From Cyrtodaria siliqua (taxonomy: Eukaryota > Mollusca > Bivalvia > Adapedonta > Hiatellidae): DNA of 64,000 bases. Both the position numbers and the translations under genes were made by a program. Under the pieces are notes generated by a model. The model did not search any database. It saw only the letters and a list, made by a program, of their open reading frames with translations, and was not told where the DNA came from. Every line of letters begins with the position of its first letter. Within the stretch, counting starts at the first letter, position 1. Positions 31,801 through 45,567 of this stretch are shown one piece after another. The stretch lies in NCBI GenBank assembly GCA_037043455.1, contig JAWPHD010010327.1:1-64000 (forward strand). The letters are read 5' to 3'.

Positions 31801-32600
31801 ACCTCTTCCATCTATAATGTACCAGTCGGTTTATTTGCAAGAACACGATTTATTAATGCATGTGAATTGATGAATACTATTGGTATATTATGTGTTACCT
31901 TATCAAATCTTGTACACATGCATAGAGAATCTGCATATAATATAAGAACAATGTTCGTGTAGGATGTGTGTTGTGGGGGTTGCGGGGAGGGACATACTCT
32001 ACCCACCCATTTCAGATTAGGGGAGAGGTGCTGTCCCCGCTGTTTCTAATTATAGATACTGCACACGATCTAGTCTAATTATCATGGCAGCGTCGTTTCC
32101 GAGGAAAGCTCCACGGGCCTTTTGCCTCATTAACACAGAAATTCAAAGAGATATGCCATGATCATATATATGGTATGGCTCTTCCTACATGGAACTGGTC
32201 TACGTCTTAACATTTCCTTCGAAGGATGGCATAAGATTCAAAGTATCTCGCCCGAATAATGAAAGGTCATTTGCCCAAAATCCTCACTTGAAATAAAACC
32301 ATTGCTTGCAAATGCCAGAGTAAGCGAAATGACAAGTGTCCGTACACACTGGTGAGAAGCCGTTTCAGGTACAATATCAGAGTTTATGAATATATGGTCC
32401 CTTTCGCGTATCAATAAATTCACCTAAGCAGTTTATTATGTCCCTCAGGACTGTACTGACGCTAGCTGTGTTGATATTTTCCTTGATAACAGTACTGAAC
32501 CCAGAGAAGCTGGCAGGTGATATTCTCACAGAGATTAGTATTGACTGTATCCGTTTATTGTTTCACTGAGGACAGTACTGACACACGATTTAAAACAACC
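31760..32600 (+). repeat. Composite unit Y, copy 1
   Basis: The order within a Y unit is: TCCTTTAG-rich start, ATACTCTACCCACCCATTTC, GTCGTTTCCGAGGAAAGC, a SINE-body remnant (CCTTCGAAGGATGGCA), the fossil finger linker CACACTGGTGAGAAGCCGTT (32,345-32,365, H-T-G-E-K-P-F), CCCTTTCGCGTATCAA, and then three or four 37-bp satellite A monomers (32,440-32,590). Seven or more Y copies occur in the window. No open frame. Confidence 0.7.
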
Positions 32601-33744
32601 TTAATGCATTAAAGCAGACCATTTTTAAAAATAAAAACGTCCTTTAGTTTAAATACCACCCATTTTTTCTGTCATTATAAAGTACCAGTAGCTTTATATG
32701 CAAGAAAATGATGTCTTGATTAATACTTTTGGTATATTCTAGCAGCGAGAATCGTAGCTCTTACGGTGCGTATCTACAACAGAGTTACTGTGATGCCATT
32801 TTAGAATAAGTAGGTATCAGGGTCGACCTTATCAATACAGGTTCATGAAGAGAACAAGGAATGCATGCATAAACAGCCGCCATACAGCAATAGATTAATC
32901 GTTAACAACCAAGCGTGCATGCATAAAATTCACCAAAGAGAAGAATACCTCATCGATCTAGACATTTTCGTACGACTAGTTCATGTTTTTCATGTCTGAA
33001 ATGTTTACATTTCGACATATCTCGCGCTGACACGTATTCTGTGTTTTGAAACTTAAACCCGAACACAGCTAACACAAATCGACAACGTTAACAGGCAAAC
33101 GTCAGATATGTGAGTAGGTTGTGTTTCTAAATACGGAACAAAACAAGGTGCGGGGAATATACTCTGTCCACCCGTCTCAGGTTATGGGGAGAGGTGCTAG
33201 CCCACTGTTCTTTTTTTAAACTACACACATTCATTTCTGATTATCATGACAGCCTCGTTTCCGAGGAAGGCTTTGCTGGCATGTTGTCACTGATTAACAC
33301 AGAATTTCAGCAAAATATGTAAGGAGCATAATTATATAGGGTGTGGCCCTTCCTGTACATGGGCCTGGTCAACGGCTTAACATCCCCTTCGAAGGGTGGC
33401 AGTTTCACAGTACATGTACCTTGCCCGAAAATGAACGGTCATTCATCAAAAGCACCCATTGGGGAAAAAACATTGCTTGCAAACAGGTAGGGTAAACGAA
33501 AAGACAAGTATGCATACACACTGGTGAGAAACCGTTTAAGGATATGACTATATTGTCCCTTTTGTGTTTCAAGGAAGTGACCTAAGGAATTTATTTTGTC
33601 CTTCAAGACTTTACTGATGCTAATTCTTGAAATTGTCATTGAGAACAGTACAAAAGCGATGGAAGCTAGTAGGTGCTATTTTCATAGAGTTTAGTAGTAC
33701 TGACTGTATTCGTTTTAGGACAGGACTAATGCTATCCGGCGATA
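32601..33744 (+). repeat. Composite unit Y, copy 2, running into satellite A
   Basis: Same order as copy 1. The fossil linker at 33,513-33,540 reads I-H-T-G-E-K-P-F-K. Its terminal monomers (33,595-33,740) pass without a break into the 4.4-kb satellite A array. Confidence 0.7.
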
Positions 33745-36700
33745 TTGCCCCTGGGGACAGTACTAACGCTAGCTGTTGGTATTGCCTCTGAGGACAGTAT
33801 CAACGCTAGCTGTTGACATTGCACCCTGAGGACAGGACTAACGCTTCCTGTTGATAGTGACTTCTGGACGGTACTAACTCTAGCTGTTGATAGTATCCCT
33901 ATAATACGCTGGCTGTTGATATTGTTCATGTGGATGTTAAAGACAATAGCTGTTGATAGTGTCCATATAGACAGAACAAAAGCTTGCTGTTGATACCTGT
34001 GCATGTTACAGACTAGCTGTTGATATTGTAGTTCTACAGCTAGCTCTTGATAACGCCCACGAGGACATTACTAACGATAACTGTTGATATTACACTTAGG
34101 ACAGTACTAACGCTGACTGTTGATATTGCCACTGAGGACAATACGAACGCAGGCAGTTGATATTGCCATTGATGACAGTACTAACGCTTGCTGCTGATAT
34201 TGCCCCTGAGGACGGTACTTACGGTAGAAGTTGATATTGCCCCTGTAAAGCATTACTAACGCTATATGTTGATATTGGCCCCGAAGACATTATTAACGCC
34301 ACCTGTTGATATTTCCTTTAAGGCTGTAATAAAAGTGGCTATTGATATTGCCAATGAGGACAGTGTTAAAGCTAACTGTTGATATTCTCCATGAGGACAA
34401 AACTAACGCTAGCTGTTGATATTGCCCCTGGGGACAGTACTAATGCTAGCTGTGGATATAGCCCATTATGACAGTACTAACCCTACCTATTGATATTGCT
34501 CATGAGCACATTACTAACTCTGGCTATTGATTTTGACACTGAGGACAATACTCACGCTGGCTGTTGATATTGCCCCTGAGGACAGTACTTACGCTGGCTG
34601 TTGATATTGCCCATTAGGACAGTACTAACGCAGGCTATTGATGTTGCCCCTTTGGACAGTACTCACACTGGATATTGATGTTGCCCTTTAGGACAGTACT
34701 AACGCTGGCTGTTGATATTTCCCCTAAGAACAGTACTAACGCTGGCTGTTTATACTTCCCCTGAGGATATTAATAATGCTGGCTGTTAATAGTGTCCATG
34801 AGGACAGTACTAACTCTGGCTGTTGATATTGTCAATGAGGCAAATACTAACGATATATATTGAGATTGCCCCTGAAGGCAGTACTAACGCTAGATGTCGA
34901 TATTCCACTTAGGACAGTAATAACGCTCTCTGTATTGATATTGCCCCTGGGGCCAGTATTAACGCTGGCTGTTGATATTGCCTATGACGGCAGTACTAAC
35001 GCTGGCTGTTGATATTGCCTCGGAGGACAGTACTACCACTAGCTGTTGATATTGTATTTGAGGACAGTACTAATATTACCCGTTGCTGTTGCCTCTGAGG
35101 ACAGTACTAACGCTGGCTGTTCATAGTATCTCTATGGTGGTTAAAACAAAGGCTGATGATAGTGCACATGTGGATGTTAAAGACACTAGCTGTTTGTTTC
35201 CATATGGACAGTACATATGCTAGCTGTTGATACCTGTGCATGTTACTGACTAGCTGTTGATATTGCACCTGAGAATTGTTCGAACGCTAGCGTTTGATAG
35301 TGCTCCTGCGGACATTATTAACGCTAGCTGTTGATAATGCACCTTAGGACAGTACTAACGCTAGCTGTTGATATTGTCACTGACGACAGTACTTACGTTA
35401 ATTGTTGGTATTGCACTTCTGGACATTACTAACGCTGGCTGTTGATATTGCCACTGAGCATCATACTAACGCAGGCTGTTGATAATGCACATTAGGACAG
35501 TACTAACACTAGCTGTTGATATTGCCACTGAGGACAGTACTTACGTTAGTTGTTTGTATTGTACTTCAGGACAGTACTAACGTTTGCTGTTGATATTGCC
35601 ACTGACGACCATACTAACGCAGGCTGTTGATATTGAGGACAGTACTAATTGTGTTGATATGACCCCTGAGGATAGTACTAACACCAGCTGCTGATATTGC
35701 CCCTTAAGATAGTACTAACCCTAGCTGTTGATATTACCCCTGAGGACAGTACTAAACATAGCTATTGATATGGCCCCTGAGGACAGTACTAATACCAGTT
35801 GTTGATATTGACCCTTAGGACAGTACTATCACTAACTGCTGATATTGCCCCTAAGGACAGTACTAAAACTAGCTGCTGATATGGCCCCAGAGCACAGTAG
35901 TACTAACGCCAGCTGTTGATATTGACCCTTAGGAAGTACTATCGCTAGCTGCTGATATTGCCTCTAAGGACGGTACTAAACCTAGCTGTTGATATGGCCC
36001 CTGAGGACAATACTAACGCCAGCTGTTGATATTGCCCCTTAATATGGTACTAACGCTAGATTTTGATATTGCCCCTAAGGACAGTACTAACGCCAGCTGT
36101 TGATATTGCCCCTTAGGATAGTCCTAAACCTAGCCGCTGATATTGCCTCTTAGAACAGTAATAACGCTAACTGTTAATATGGCCCCAGAGGATAGTACTA
36201 ATTCTAGGTGTTGATATTGCCCCTTAGGATATTATTAAGCTGTTAATATTCGCCCTGAGGAGAATACTAAACATAACTATTGATACTGTCCCTAAGAACA
36301 GTAATAACCCTAGCTGTTGATATGGCCCCTGAGGACTTTACTATCGATAGCTGCTGATATGCCCCTAGGGACAGTACTAAAGCTAACTGTTGATATGGCC
36401 CCAGAGGACAGTACTAACGTCAGCTGTTGATATTGTCCCTTAAGATAGAACTTACCCTAGCTGTTGATATTGCCCCTGAGGACAGTAATACACCTAGCTG
36501 TTGATATAGCCCCTGAGGACAGTACTAACACCAGCTGTTGATATTGGCCCTAAGGACAGTACTATCGCTAGCTGTTGATACTGCCCCTAGGGACGGTACT
36601 AAAACTAGATGTTGATATGGCCCCAGAGGACAGTACTAACGCCAGCTGATATTGCCCTGTAGGATAGTATTAAAAGTAAATATAACCTTAGCTGTTGATA

Positions 36701-38168
36701 ATGCCCTTTAGAACAAAATTAACGCTAGATGTTGATATGGCCCTTAGAACAGTAATAACGGTAGCTGTTGATATGGCCTCTGAGGACAGTACTAATTCTA
36801 GCTGTTTATATTGCCCCTTAGGAGATTACTTAATAACGCCAGCTGTTGATATTGCACCTTAAGATAGTACGCTAGCTGTTGATATTGACCCTAAGAACAG
36901 TACTAATGCCAGATGTTGATATTTCCCCTTAGGATAGTCCTAAACCTAGCCGTTGATAATGCCCCTTAGAACAATAATAACGCTAGCTGTTGATATGGCC
37001 CCTGAGGATAGTACTAATTCTAGGTATTGATATTGTCCCTTAGGACATTATTAAGCTGTTGAGATTGCCCCTGAAGAGAGTACTAAACGTAGCTGTTGAT
37101 ATTGCCCCTAAGGACAGTAATAGCGCCAGCTGTTAACATGGCCCCTGAGGACAGTAATAAACCTAGCTGTTGATATAGACCGAGGACAGTACTATCGCTA
37201 GCTGTTGATACAGTCCCTAGGGACGGTACTAAATCTAGCTGTTGATATGGCCTCAGAGGACAGTAATAAATCTAGCTGTTGATATAGCCCCTGAGCTACT
37301 AACGCCAGGTGTTGCTATTGGCCCTTAGGACAGTGCTATCACTAGCTTTTGATACTGCCCCTAGGGACGGTACTAGAACTAGCTGTTGATATGGCCCCAG
37401 AGGACAGTACTAAACCTAGCTGTTTTTATGGCCTCTGAGTACAGTACTAACGCCAACTGCTGATATTGCCCCTAAGGACAGTGCTAACGCCAGCTGTTGA
37501 TACTGCCCCTTAGGAGAGTACTAAATCTAGCAGTTGATATGGCCACAGAGGACAGTACTAAGACTAGCTGTTGATATTGCCCCTTAGGATAGTACTATCG
37601 CTAGACTTAGATAATATCCCTATGGATGTTTAAACGCTGGCTGTTGATATTCCCATGAGGTCAGTTCTTACGCTAGCTGTTGATATTGCCCATGAGGACA
37701 GTACTATTGCTAGCTGATGATATTGGCCCTGAGGACACTACTTACGCCAGCTGTTGATATTGTCTATGAGGACAGTACTAACGACAGCTGTTGATATTGG
37801 CCCCGAGGACACTACTTACGCCAGCTGATTATATTGCCCCTAAGGGCAGTACTAACGTTGGCTGTTGATATGGCCCCTGAGGACAGTGTTATCGCTGGCT
37901 GTTGATAGGGCCCCCTGAGGACAGTACTATCGCTAGCTGTTGATATTGGCCCTTAGGGCAGTACTAAAACTAGCAGTTGATATGGCTCCAGAGGACAGTG
38001 CTAACGCCAGCTGTTGATATTGCCCCTTAGGATAGTACTATCGCTAGATGTTGATAATATCCCTATGGATGATTAAAAGCTGACTGTTGATATTTTCCCT
38101 GAGGTCAGTTCTTACGCTAGCTGTTGATATTGCCCCTGAGGACAGTACTAACCCAAGCTGTTGATATG
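33745..38168 (+). repeat. Satellite A, array 1 (37-bp monomer, about 4.4 kb)
   Basis: Roughly 119 tandem copies of a 37-bp monomer built from GGACAGTACTAACGC, then TAGCTGTTGATATTGCCCCT and GA. Monomers vary at several sites (TTGCC/TGGCC, CTAGC/CCAGC, GAGG/TAGG). From 35.6 kb on, the same variant series recurs about every 815 bp, about 22 monomers (for example ATTATTAAGCTGTT at 36,227 and 37,047), so there is higher-order structure. Because 37 is not a multiple of 3, it has no sustained frame; ORFs inside are chance. Confidence 0.92.
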
Positions 38169-38830
38169 GCCCCTGATAGACATAGATATTTTGCAGTTAT
38201 CTAGATAAAACGTTAAAATATCTAGATAGTTAGGTAGCTACCTAGTGACAAAAATAGAATACCACCATTCTGGTGATACTTAAATAACTCGTGTATTTAT
38301 AAAGTACAAATACAAATTATTCACTTGTGTACGTAATATGGTCGGTGAGTACATGCATTGACCTGGACCACATGTGTCCCTAATATGCTTTTTCCAACGA
38401 ATTATACACGTGTCCTTAATTCGACTGAATTACATTATGCGGTCCGAGTATTAACTTTCATACCCATCTAACCCCGTCTCCAAGAAGTGAAAGCGGGGTT
38501 GGTTGGGGTATGACATAAAACCTTAATTTTGGCTTTAAAAAGGTGATTATTGTAAAATTAAAACATTTAATAGGTAATTGTAAACAGGTTATCGCGTTAT
38601 TTTAGTAAAACATGTTTTTAAACGTGTTTTATTGCCAAAAATATCCGTTATAAAATCCTGCTAATATAAGCTTTCCCATCGCTTAATGGTATTAAGGCGG
38701 GACCACGTAATGAGTGGCACGTGTGCGTAATTCTGTCTGGCTCAAATACGGTTCCACATACCACTTTGTATTGCACTGATCATGAGAGGTATATTACCTT
38801 TGATTTTTAATATATGTTTGCATATACTAA
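38169..38830 (+). repeat. Unit C, copy 1 (single-copy-like block after satellite A)
   Basis: Starts with ATCTAGATA-rich foldback words (38,185-38,235) and includes CCCCGTCTCCAAGAAGTGAA and TTAAGGCGGGACCACGTAAT. Direct copy at 53,732-54,384, inverted copy at 61,905-62,350. No gene. Confidence 0.8.
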
Positions 38831-39182
38831 TATCATTAAATGAACTAGTTTTCACTATCGGTTAAGAATGTCTTCAAGTGTGTACATGATTTCCTTATTT
38901 TGATATCATTGGTATGTCTGATGCTTGGTGGTATTATATATGTCCTATTACAGTTATATGTTGCATTTCACTTATAGAGATATAATTAATTAATTGTCAA
39001 TTAGAAGCCATATCTACTTACTTTCCCGATTACAGAAAAAGTAGTCTCTGGTTCAAGAATCAATAACATTGTGATTAAACATGATTGTTGCGTTTAATTA
39101 TTTGTTTAGTTTTATTTATCTTCATGTATGTATATATGAAAGTATGTATGTGTGAAAGTATGTATGTGTGTATGTGTGTATG

Positions 39183-39214
<32 letters not shown>

Positions 39215-39895
39215 TGCGTGCGTCGTGCGTGCGTGCGTAAGTGCGTGCGTAAGTGCGTGCGTAAGTGCGTTCGTGCGTGCTTCTATGTCTCAGCGTAGTT
39301 ACGGGTCTGACGCAATGCTATTTATTTGATCTTTGGAGATTGGAGCCCGATATTTATATTTAGATTTCGGTGGTACATTTTCAATTGCTTTTATTTTCTA
39401 CACTTAATTTTCGATTCGGTGGTTCCACTACTCCGGCCGATAAAAGGCTATGGGTATTGTTTAACCACTCATCATGCTCATAGGATATGTTGTCTGCTTT
39501 TTAATTGAGTCTTTCGGCTGTTACTTTTGATACGCAGGCTTCATAACCGCTGGAGCAACTAAATTCCATTTTGTTTATTTTGCTCTTCGGGGCATACACT
39601 TTTGTTAGTTACTGGGACGGTTAAACGTATATACTATTGTTTTATGAATACTGAGTTCTGCTATACCCGACACTTGGGTGAGTGAGCGGTAGCTAGCATA
39701 TTTCACTACCTTCATGAACAGTCAAATGCATATGTATCGTGTTCTGTCGTTTCCAAAGGTCTACTCTCATACTCTTTTAAGTTACATAACGCGGCAGTCG
39801 CATACATGCGTCGACCATGACATTGCATTGTGTGATGGTATTATCACATAATGCGTACACGTCACATATTGCGTATTGAATTTGACGCATTATAT
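38831..39895 (+). repeat. Unit D, left palindrome arm
   Basis: Its reverse complement occurs at 57,545-58,595 (for example GTCTCAGCGTAGTTACGGGT at 39,287 against ACCCGTAACTACGCTGAGAC at 58,133). It includes a TATG/GTGC microsatellite. No coding region. Confidence 0.8.
39124..39285. repeat. Microsatellite (TATG)n-(TG)n-(CGTG)n
   Basis: Compound repeat TATGTATG ... TGTGTGTG ... CGTGCGTG. It mirrors the ACGC/CACA repeat at 58,157-58,315. Confidence 0.9.
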
Positions 39896-41520
39896 GAATA
39901 ATCATTTTCACCGTCGTTTCCAAGGAAAGCTCTACGTGTATTTTGCGTCACTGATTAATACATAATTTCATCAAGATCTATAATGAGCAAATGGGACTGT
40001 TCAACGGCTTAAAATCTCCATCGAAGGAGGGCGCACGTGTCACAGAACCTTGCCCTAATAATTAACGGTCAATTAAAGCTCTCATTTAGAAAAAAACATA
40101 AAGGTAGGGTAAACGAAAAGACGACTATGCATACACATACACACTGGTGAGAAACCGTTTAATATTAAATATCACAAGTTATGAATATATTGTCCCTTTC
40201 GCGTATCAAGGAAGTGACCTAATTAATTTAATTAACCGTTCATGAGTTTACTGACGTTAGCTGTTGATATTGTCTTTAAGTATAGTACTGAAACAATGGA
40301 AGCTAGTAGGTGATATTTTCGCAGAGTTTAGTATTAACCGTATCCGGGTTTTTTTTGACTGAGGACAGTATTGACACATGATTTAAAAGAAAACAATTAT
40401 TATATTAAAGCAGATCATTAAAAACAAACTGTCGCTTATTTGCCCTACTTTCTTCTGGCTTTATAAACTACCAGCAGGTTTATGTTTGTACAAGCATTTT
40501 ATTTCTTACTTAAATATTGTGACTTGCGGAATACTCTTGTTATATTCTTAGTGATATTATCCAAGAATGTTCACATGTACAGGTGATCAACACATAAAGT
40601 AAGCAAACCTATCGGGAAGGGCGGGTGGATGGGGTGCGGTGAGGTGGGGTTGGGGGGGGGGGGGGGGGGGCGGGAAATACTCTGCCCATCACTCTCGGAT
40701 TTCATGTGCTGCATACACACTGGTGAGAAACCGTTTAAGATTAAATATCGCAGGTTATGAATATATCGTCACTTTCGCGTATCAAGGAAGTGACCGAAGT
40801 AATCTAGTTTGTCATTAAGAACTTTACTGACGCTATCTGTTATTGTCCTAGAGCACAGTACTGAAGCGATGGAAGCTAGCAGGTGATATTATTGCAGAGT
40901 TCAGTGCTGATTGTATCCTTTTTTTGCCCTGAGGACAGTATTGTCACATGATTTAAAACAATATAATTATTATATTAAAGCTGATCATTATTATATTAAA
41001 GCTAATCATATAAAAAAGCCTATTGCTTAATAGCATACCTTTCTTCTGGCTGTATAAGTTACCAGTAGGTTTTTATGCAAGCATTTTATCTCTTAAGTAA
41101 AGTGTGACTTGGTGAAAAATATTGTTATATTCTTAGTTCTTATTATTGTTAACCCTTTTGTGTTAGTGATGTTGTTTGCATTTATTATTACTTTTGCCTT
41201 CTTGTGTGTCTGTTTGCGTGTTTTGGGGTTTACTTTGTTCTGTGAAAGCTGCAATTCCTATTCGATTTCTATACCTATTTCTATTATTTCAAGCATGTTC
41301 ACATGTATAGGTGATTCACACATAAAGTAAGCAAAATATCCGGGTGTGTTGTGGTAGGGTGGGGGAATATACTCTGCCCACTATTCTCAGATTAGGGAAT
41401 AGAGGCAGCATACTCGTACACACTGGTGAGAAACCGTTTAAGATTAAATATCACAGGTTTTGAATATATCACTTTCGCTCATCAAGGAAGTGACCAAAGC
41501 CGATAATTTTGCCCTCAGGA
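39896..41520 (+). repeat. Composite unit Y, copies 3-5 in tandem
   Basis: Three tandem partial Y units. Fossil finger linkers ACACTGGTGAGAAACCGTTT lie at 40,140-40,160, 40,717-40,737 and 41,420-41,440. Each is followed by TATCAAGGAAGTGACC-type sequence and a few A-like monomers (40,245-40,375, 40,820-40,945, 41,505 onward). Copies are mirrored on the minus strand at 49,650-51,212 and again at 55,740-56,990. The short open frame at 41,109-41,330 is chance. Confidence 0.75.
40652..40670 (+). repeat. Run of 19 G
   Basis: An uninterrupted G homopolymer in a G-rich stretch (GTGAGGTGGGGT before it). It may form G-quadruplexes and is a likely place for assembly error. Confidence 0.9.
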
Positions 41521-41650
41521 CTATACCGACACTAGCTGTTCACATTGCCCCTGAGGACAGTACTAACGGAAACTGGCTGTAGATATTGCACCTGAGGAAA
41601 GTAGTAAGATTATCTGTCGATATTGCCCCTGAGGACAGTATAAACAACAT
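41521..41650 (+). repeat. Satellite A to satellite B transition
   Basis: Three A-type monomers (ATTGCCCCTGAGGACAGTA) pass in register into B-type monomers (ATATGTCAATAAGGTCCTTA) without any spacer. Confidence 0.75.
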
Positions 41651-44600
41651 ATGTCAATAAGGTCCTTAGTGAGGTCCTTAGTGACAAAACAAACATTGTC
41701 TGTCAATTAAGTCCCAAGCAACAATTCCGGCGCCATCTGTCAATAAGGTCCATATACACAATACTGACGTCATCTGTCAATAAGATCCCTTTCAACAATA
41801 CTGACGCCGTCTGTAAATTAGGTCCCTATAGACAATATGAACGCCATCTGTCAATAAGGTCTCTATGGACAATACCCACACCATCTGTCACTAAGGTACC
41901 TGTACTCAATACACACTTAATTTATCAACAAGGTCCCTATGGACAATCATGACGCCATCTACCAATACGGTCCGTTTCAACAATACTTACACCATGTGTC
42001 AATAAGGTCCATAAAGACAACACAGACTACGTCCATTCAGATCATATTGACGCCGTCTGTCAATAAAGTCCCTATTGACAAAACAAACACCATCTGTCAA
42101 TAAGGTCCATTAAGACAATACTGACTCTATCTGCCAATAAGGTCCCAATCAACAATACTGACACCATCTCTCAATAAGGTCTCTATAGACAATAATGACA
42201 CAATCTTTCAATAAGGTCCCAAGATAAAAAAACTGATGCCACATGTCACTATTGTCCCTATTTGCTATACATCTGTCAATAAGGTCCCTATGCACAATAC
42301 AGACTCGATCCGTATAGACCACACTAACTCCATGTATCAATAACGTCGTTATTGACCAAACAAGCACACTGTCTTAATAAGTTTCTGATAGGAAATACTG
42401 AGGCTATCTGTCAATAAGGTCCCAATCAACAATGATGGCAAAATCTGTGAATAAGGTTCATATATACAATACTGACGGGATCTATCAACAATATTGACGC
42501 CATCTGTCGATAAGATACCCTATCAACAGTAATGACGCCACCTGTAAATATGGTCCGTATAGACCATACTGACGTCATCTGGTGATAATGTCACTATTGA
42601 AAATACTGAAACAATCTGTCAAAAAGGTCCCTATAGACACTGTGTACGTAATCTGTCAATACGGTCCTTATAGTCAATATAGACACAATGCATCAATTGG
42701 GACCCTATATACAATATGAACTCCATCTGTCAATAAGGTTTCTTTGGACAATACCAACATCATCTGTCACTAAGGTACCTGTATCCAATACAAACTTCAT
42801 TTGTCAACAATGTACCTGAGTACAATAATGACGCCATTTATCAATAGGATCCCTTTCAACAATATTTACGTCATGCGTCAATATGCTCTCTATAGACAAC
42901 ACAGACTATGTCTGTCAATAACGGACCATACTGACGCCATCTGTCAATTTGTCAATAAGGTCCATGTTGACAATACTTACGCCATCTATCAATAAGGTTC
43001 CTATAGACAGTGCATACGGCATCTGTCAATAAGGTCCTTACAGACAATACAGTCGGCATCTGTCATTAGGTCCCTATAAACAGTACAGACGGCATCTGTC
43101 AATAATGCACCTTTAGACAATACTGACGCATTCTGTCAATAAGGTCCCTATAGACAATACTTACGCCATCTATCAATAAGGTTCCTACAGATTGTACATA
43201 CGGCATCTGTCAATAAGGTCCTTACAGACAATACAGTCGGCATCTGTCATTAGGTCCCTATAAACAATACAGACGGCATCTGTCAATAATGCACCTATAG
43301 ACTATACTGACGCATTCTAATAAGGTCCCTATAGACAATACTTACGCCATCTGTCAATAAGGTCCCTATAGACAATACAGACGGCATCTGTCAATAAGGT
43401 CCCTATACATAATACAGACGGCATCTGTCAATAAGGTCCTTATAGACAATACTTACGCCATCTGCCAATAAGGTTCCTATAGACAATACAGACGGCATCT
43501 GTCAATAAGGTCCCAATACATAATACAGACGGCATCTGTCAATAAGGTCCCTATAGACAATACAGACGGCATCTGTCAATAAAGTCCCTATACATAATAC
43601 AGACGACTTTTGTCAATAAGGTACCTATAGACAATACAGGCGGCATCTGTCAATTAGGTCCCTATACATAATACAGACGCCATCTGTCAATAAGGCCCCT
43701 ATAGACAGTACAGACGGCATCTGTCAATATGGTCCCTATAAACGGTACATACGGCATCTGTCATTAATGCCCCTATCGAAAATACAGACGCCATCTGTCA
43801 CTAATGCCCCTACAGACAATACATACGGCATCTGTCAATAAGGTCCCTATAGACAATACAGACGGCATCTGACATTAAGGTCCCTACAGACAATACAGAC
43901 GGCATGTGCCAATAAGGTCCCTATAGACAATACAGACGGCATCTGTCAATGAGGTCATTATAAACAGTACAGACGGCACTTGTCAATATTACCCCTATAG
44001 ACAATACTGACGCCATCTGCCAATAAGGTCGCAATATACAATACAGACGGCATCTGTCAATAAGGTCTCTATAGACAATACTTACGCCATCTGTCAATAA
44101 GGTCCCTATACATAATACAGACGGCATCTGTCAATAAGTTCCCTATACATAATACAGACGGCATCTGTCAATAAGGTCCCTATAGACAATACAGACGGCA
44201 TCTGTCAACAAAGTCCCTATACATAATACAGACGACTTTTGTCAATAAGGTCCCTATAGACAGTACAGACGGCATCTGTCAATTAGGTCCCTATAGACAA
44301 TACAGGCGGCATCTGTCAATAAGGTCCCTATACATAAAACAGACGCCATCTGTCAATAAGGTCCCTATAGACAGTACAGACGGCATCTGTCAATAAGGTC
44401 CCTATAAACTGTACATACGGCATCTGTCATTAATGCCCCTATCGAAAATACAGACGGCATCTGTCAATAAGGTCCCTATAGACAATACAAACGGCATCTG
44501 ACAATAAGGTCCCTACAGACAATACAGACGGCATGTGCCAATAAGGTCCCTATAGACAATACAGACGGCATCTGTCAATGAGGTCATTATAAACAGTACA

Positions 44601-45567
44601 GACGGCACTTGTCAATATTACCCCTATAGACAATACTGACGCCATCTGCCAATAAGGTCGCAATATACAATACAGACGGCATCTGTCAATAATGTCCCTA
44701 TGGACAATACTGACGGCATCTGACATTAAGGTCCTTACAGACAATACAGACGGCATGTGCCAATAAGGTCCCTATAGACAATACAGACGGCATCTGTCAA
44801 TACAATAAGGTCATTATAAACAGTACAGACGGCACTTGTCAATATTACCCCTATAGACAATACTGACGCCATCTGCCAATAAGGTCGCAATATACAATAC
44901 AGATGGCATCTGTCAATAAGGTCTCTATAGACAATACAGGCGTCATCTGTCAATAAGACCCCTATAGACAATACAGCCAGCATCTGTCGATAATGTCCCT
45001 ATGGACAACAGAGACGGCATCTGTCAATAATGCCCTTATGGACAATACAGACGGCATCTTTCAATAAGGTCTTTATAGAAAATACAGACGGCACCTGTCA
45101 ATAAGGTTCCTATAGACAATACAGACGACATCTATCAATAAGGTCCCTACAGACAATGCAGTCGACGTTTGTCAATAAGGTCCATATAAACAGTACAGAC
45201 GGCATCTGTCAGTATTGCACCTTTAGACAATACTGACGTATTCAGTCAATAAGGTCCCTATAGACAAAACTTACGTCATTTATCAATAAGGTTCCTATGG
45301 ACAATACACACGGCATCTGTCAATAAGGTCCCTACAGGCAATACATAAGGCTTCTGTCAATAAGGTCCCTACAGACAATACAGTCGATATCTGTCAATAA
45401 TGCCCCTACAGACAATAAAGACGGCATCTGTCAATAAGGTCCTTATAAACAATATAGACGGCACCTGTCAATAACGTCCCTATAGACAATACAGACGGCA
45501 TCTGCCAATAAGGTCCTATAGACAATACTTCCGCCATCTGTCAATAAGGTCACTATAAACAGTATAA
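41651..45567 (+). repeat. Satellite B, left arm (37-bp monomer)
   Basis: Over 100 tandem copies of a 37-bp monomer with ACAATACAGACGGCATCTGT followed by CAATAAGGTCCCTATAG. The outer copies, near 41.7-43 kb, are the most diverged and the inner copies near 43.3-45.5 kb the most alike, so the centre was homogenised last. Sub-blocks are duplicated (43,870-44,150, 44,510-44,700 and 44,710-44,960 share a monomer series). Confidence 0.93.

Noticed and set aside
41109..41330. 73-codon hydrophobic frame suggesting a small membrane protein
   Set aside because: No ATG start where the frame opens; it lies inside a decayed Y unit, is not kept in the mirrored copy near 50 kb, and its hydrophobicity comes from T-rich DNA.
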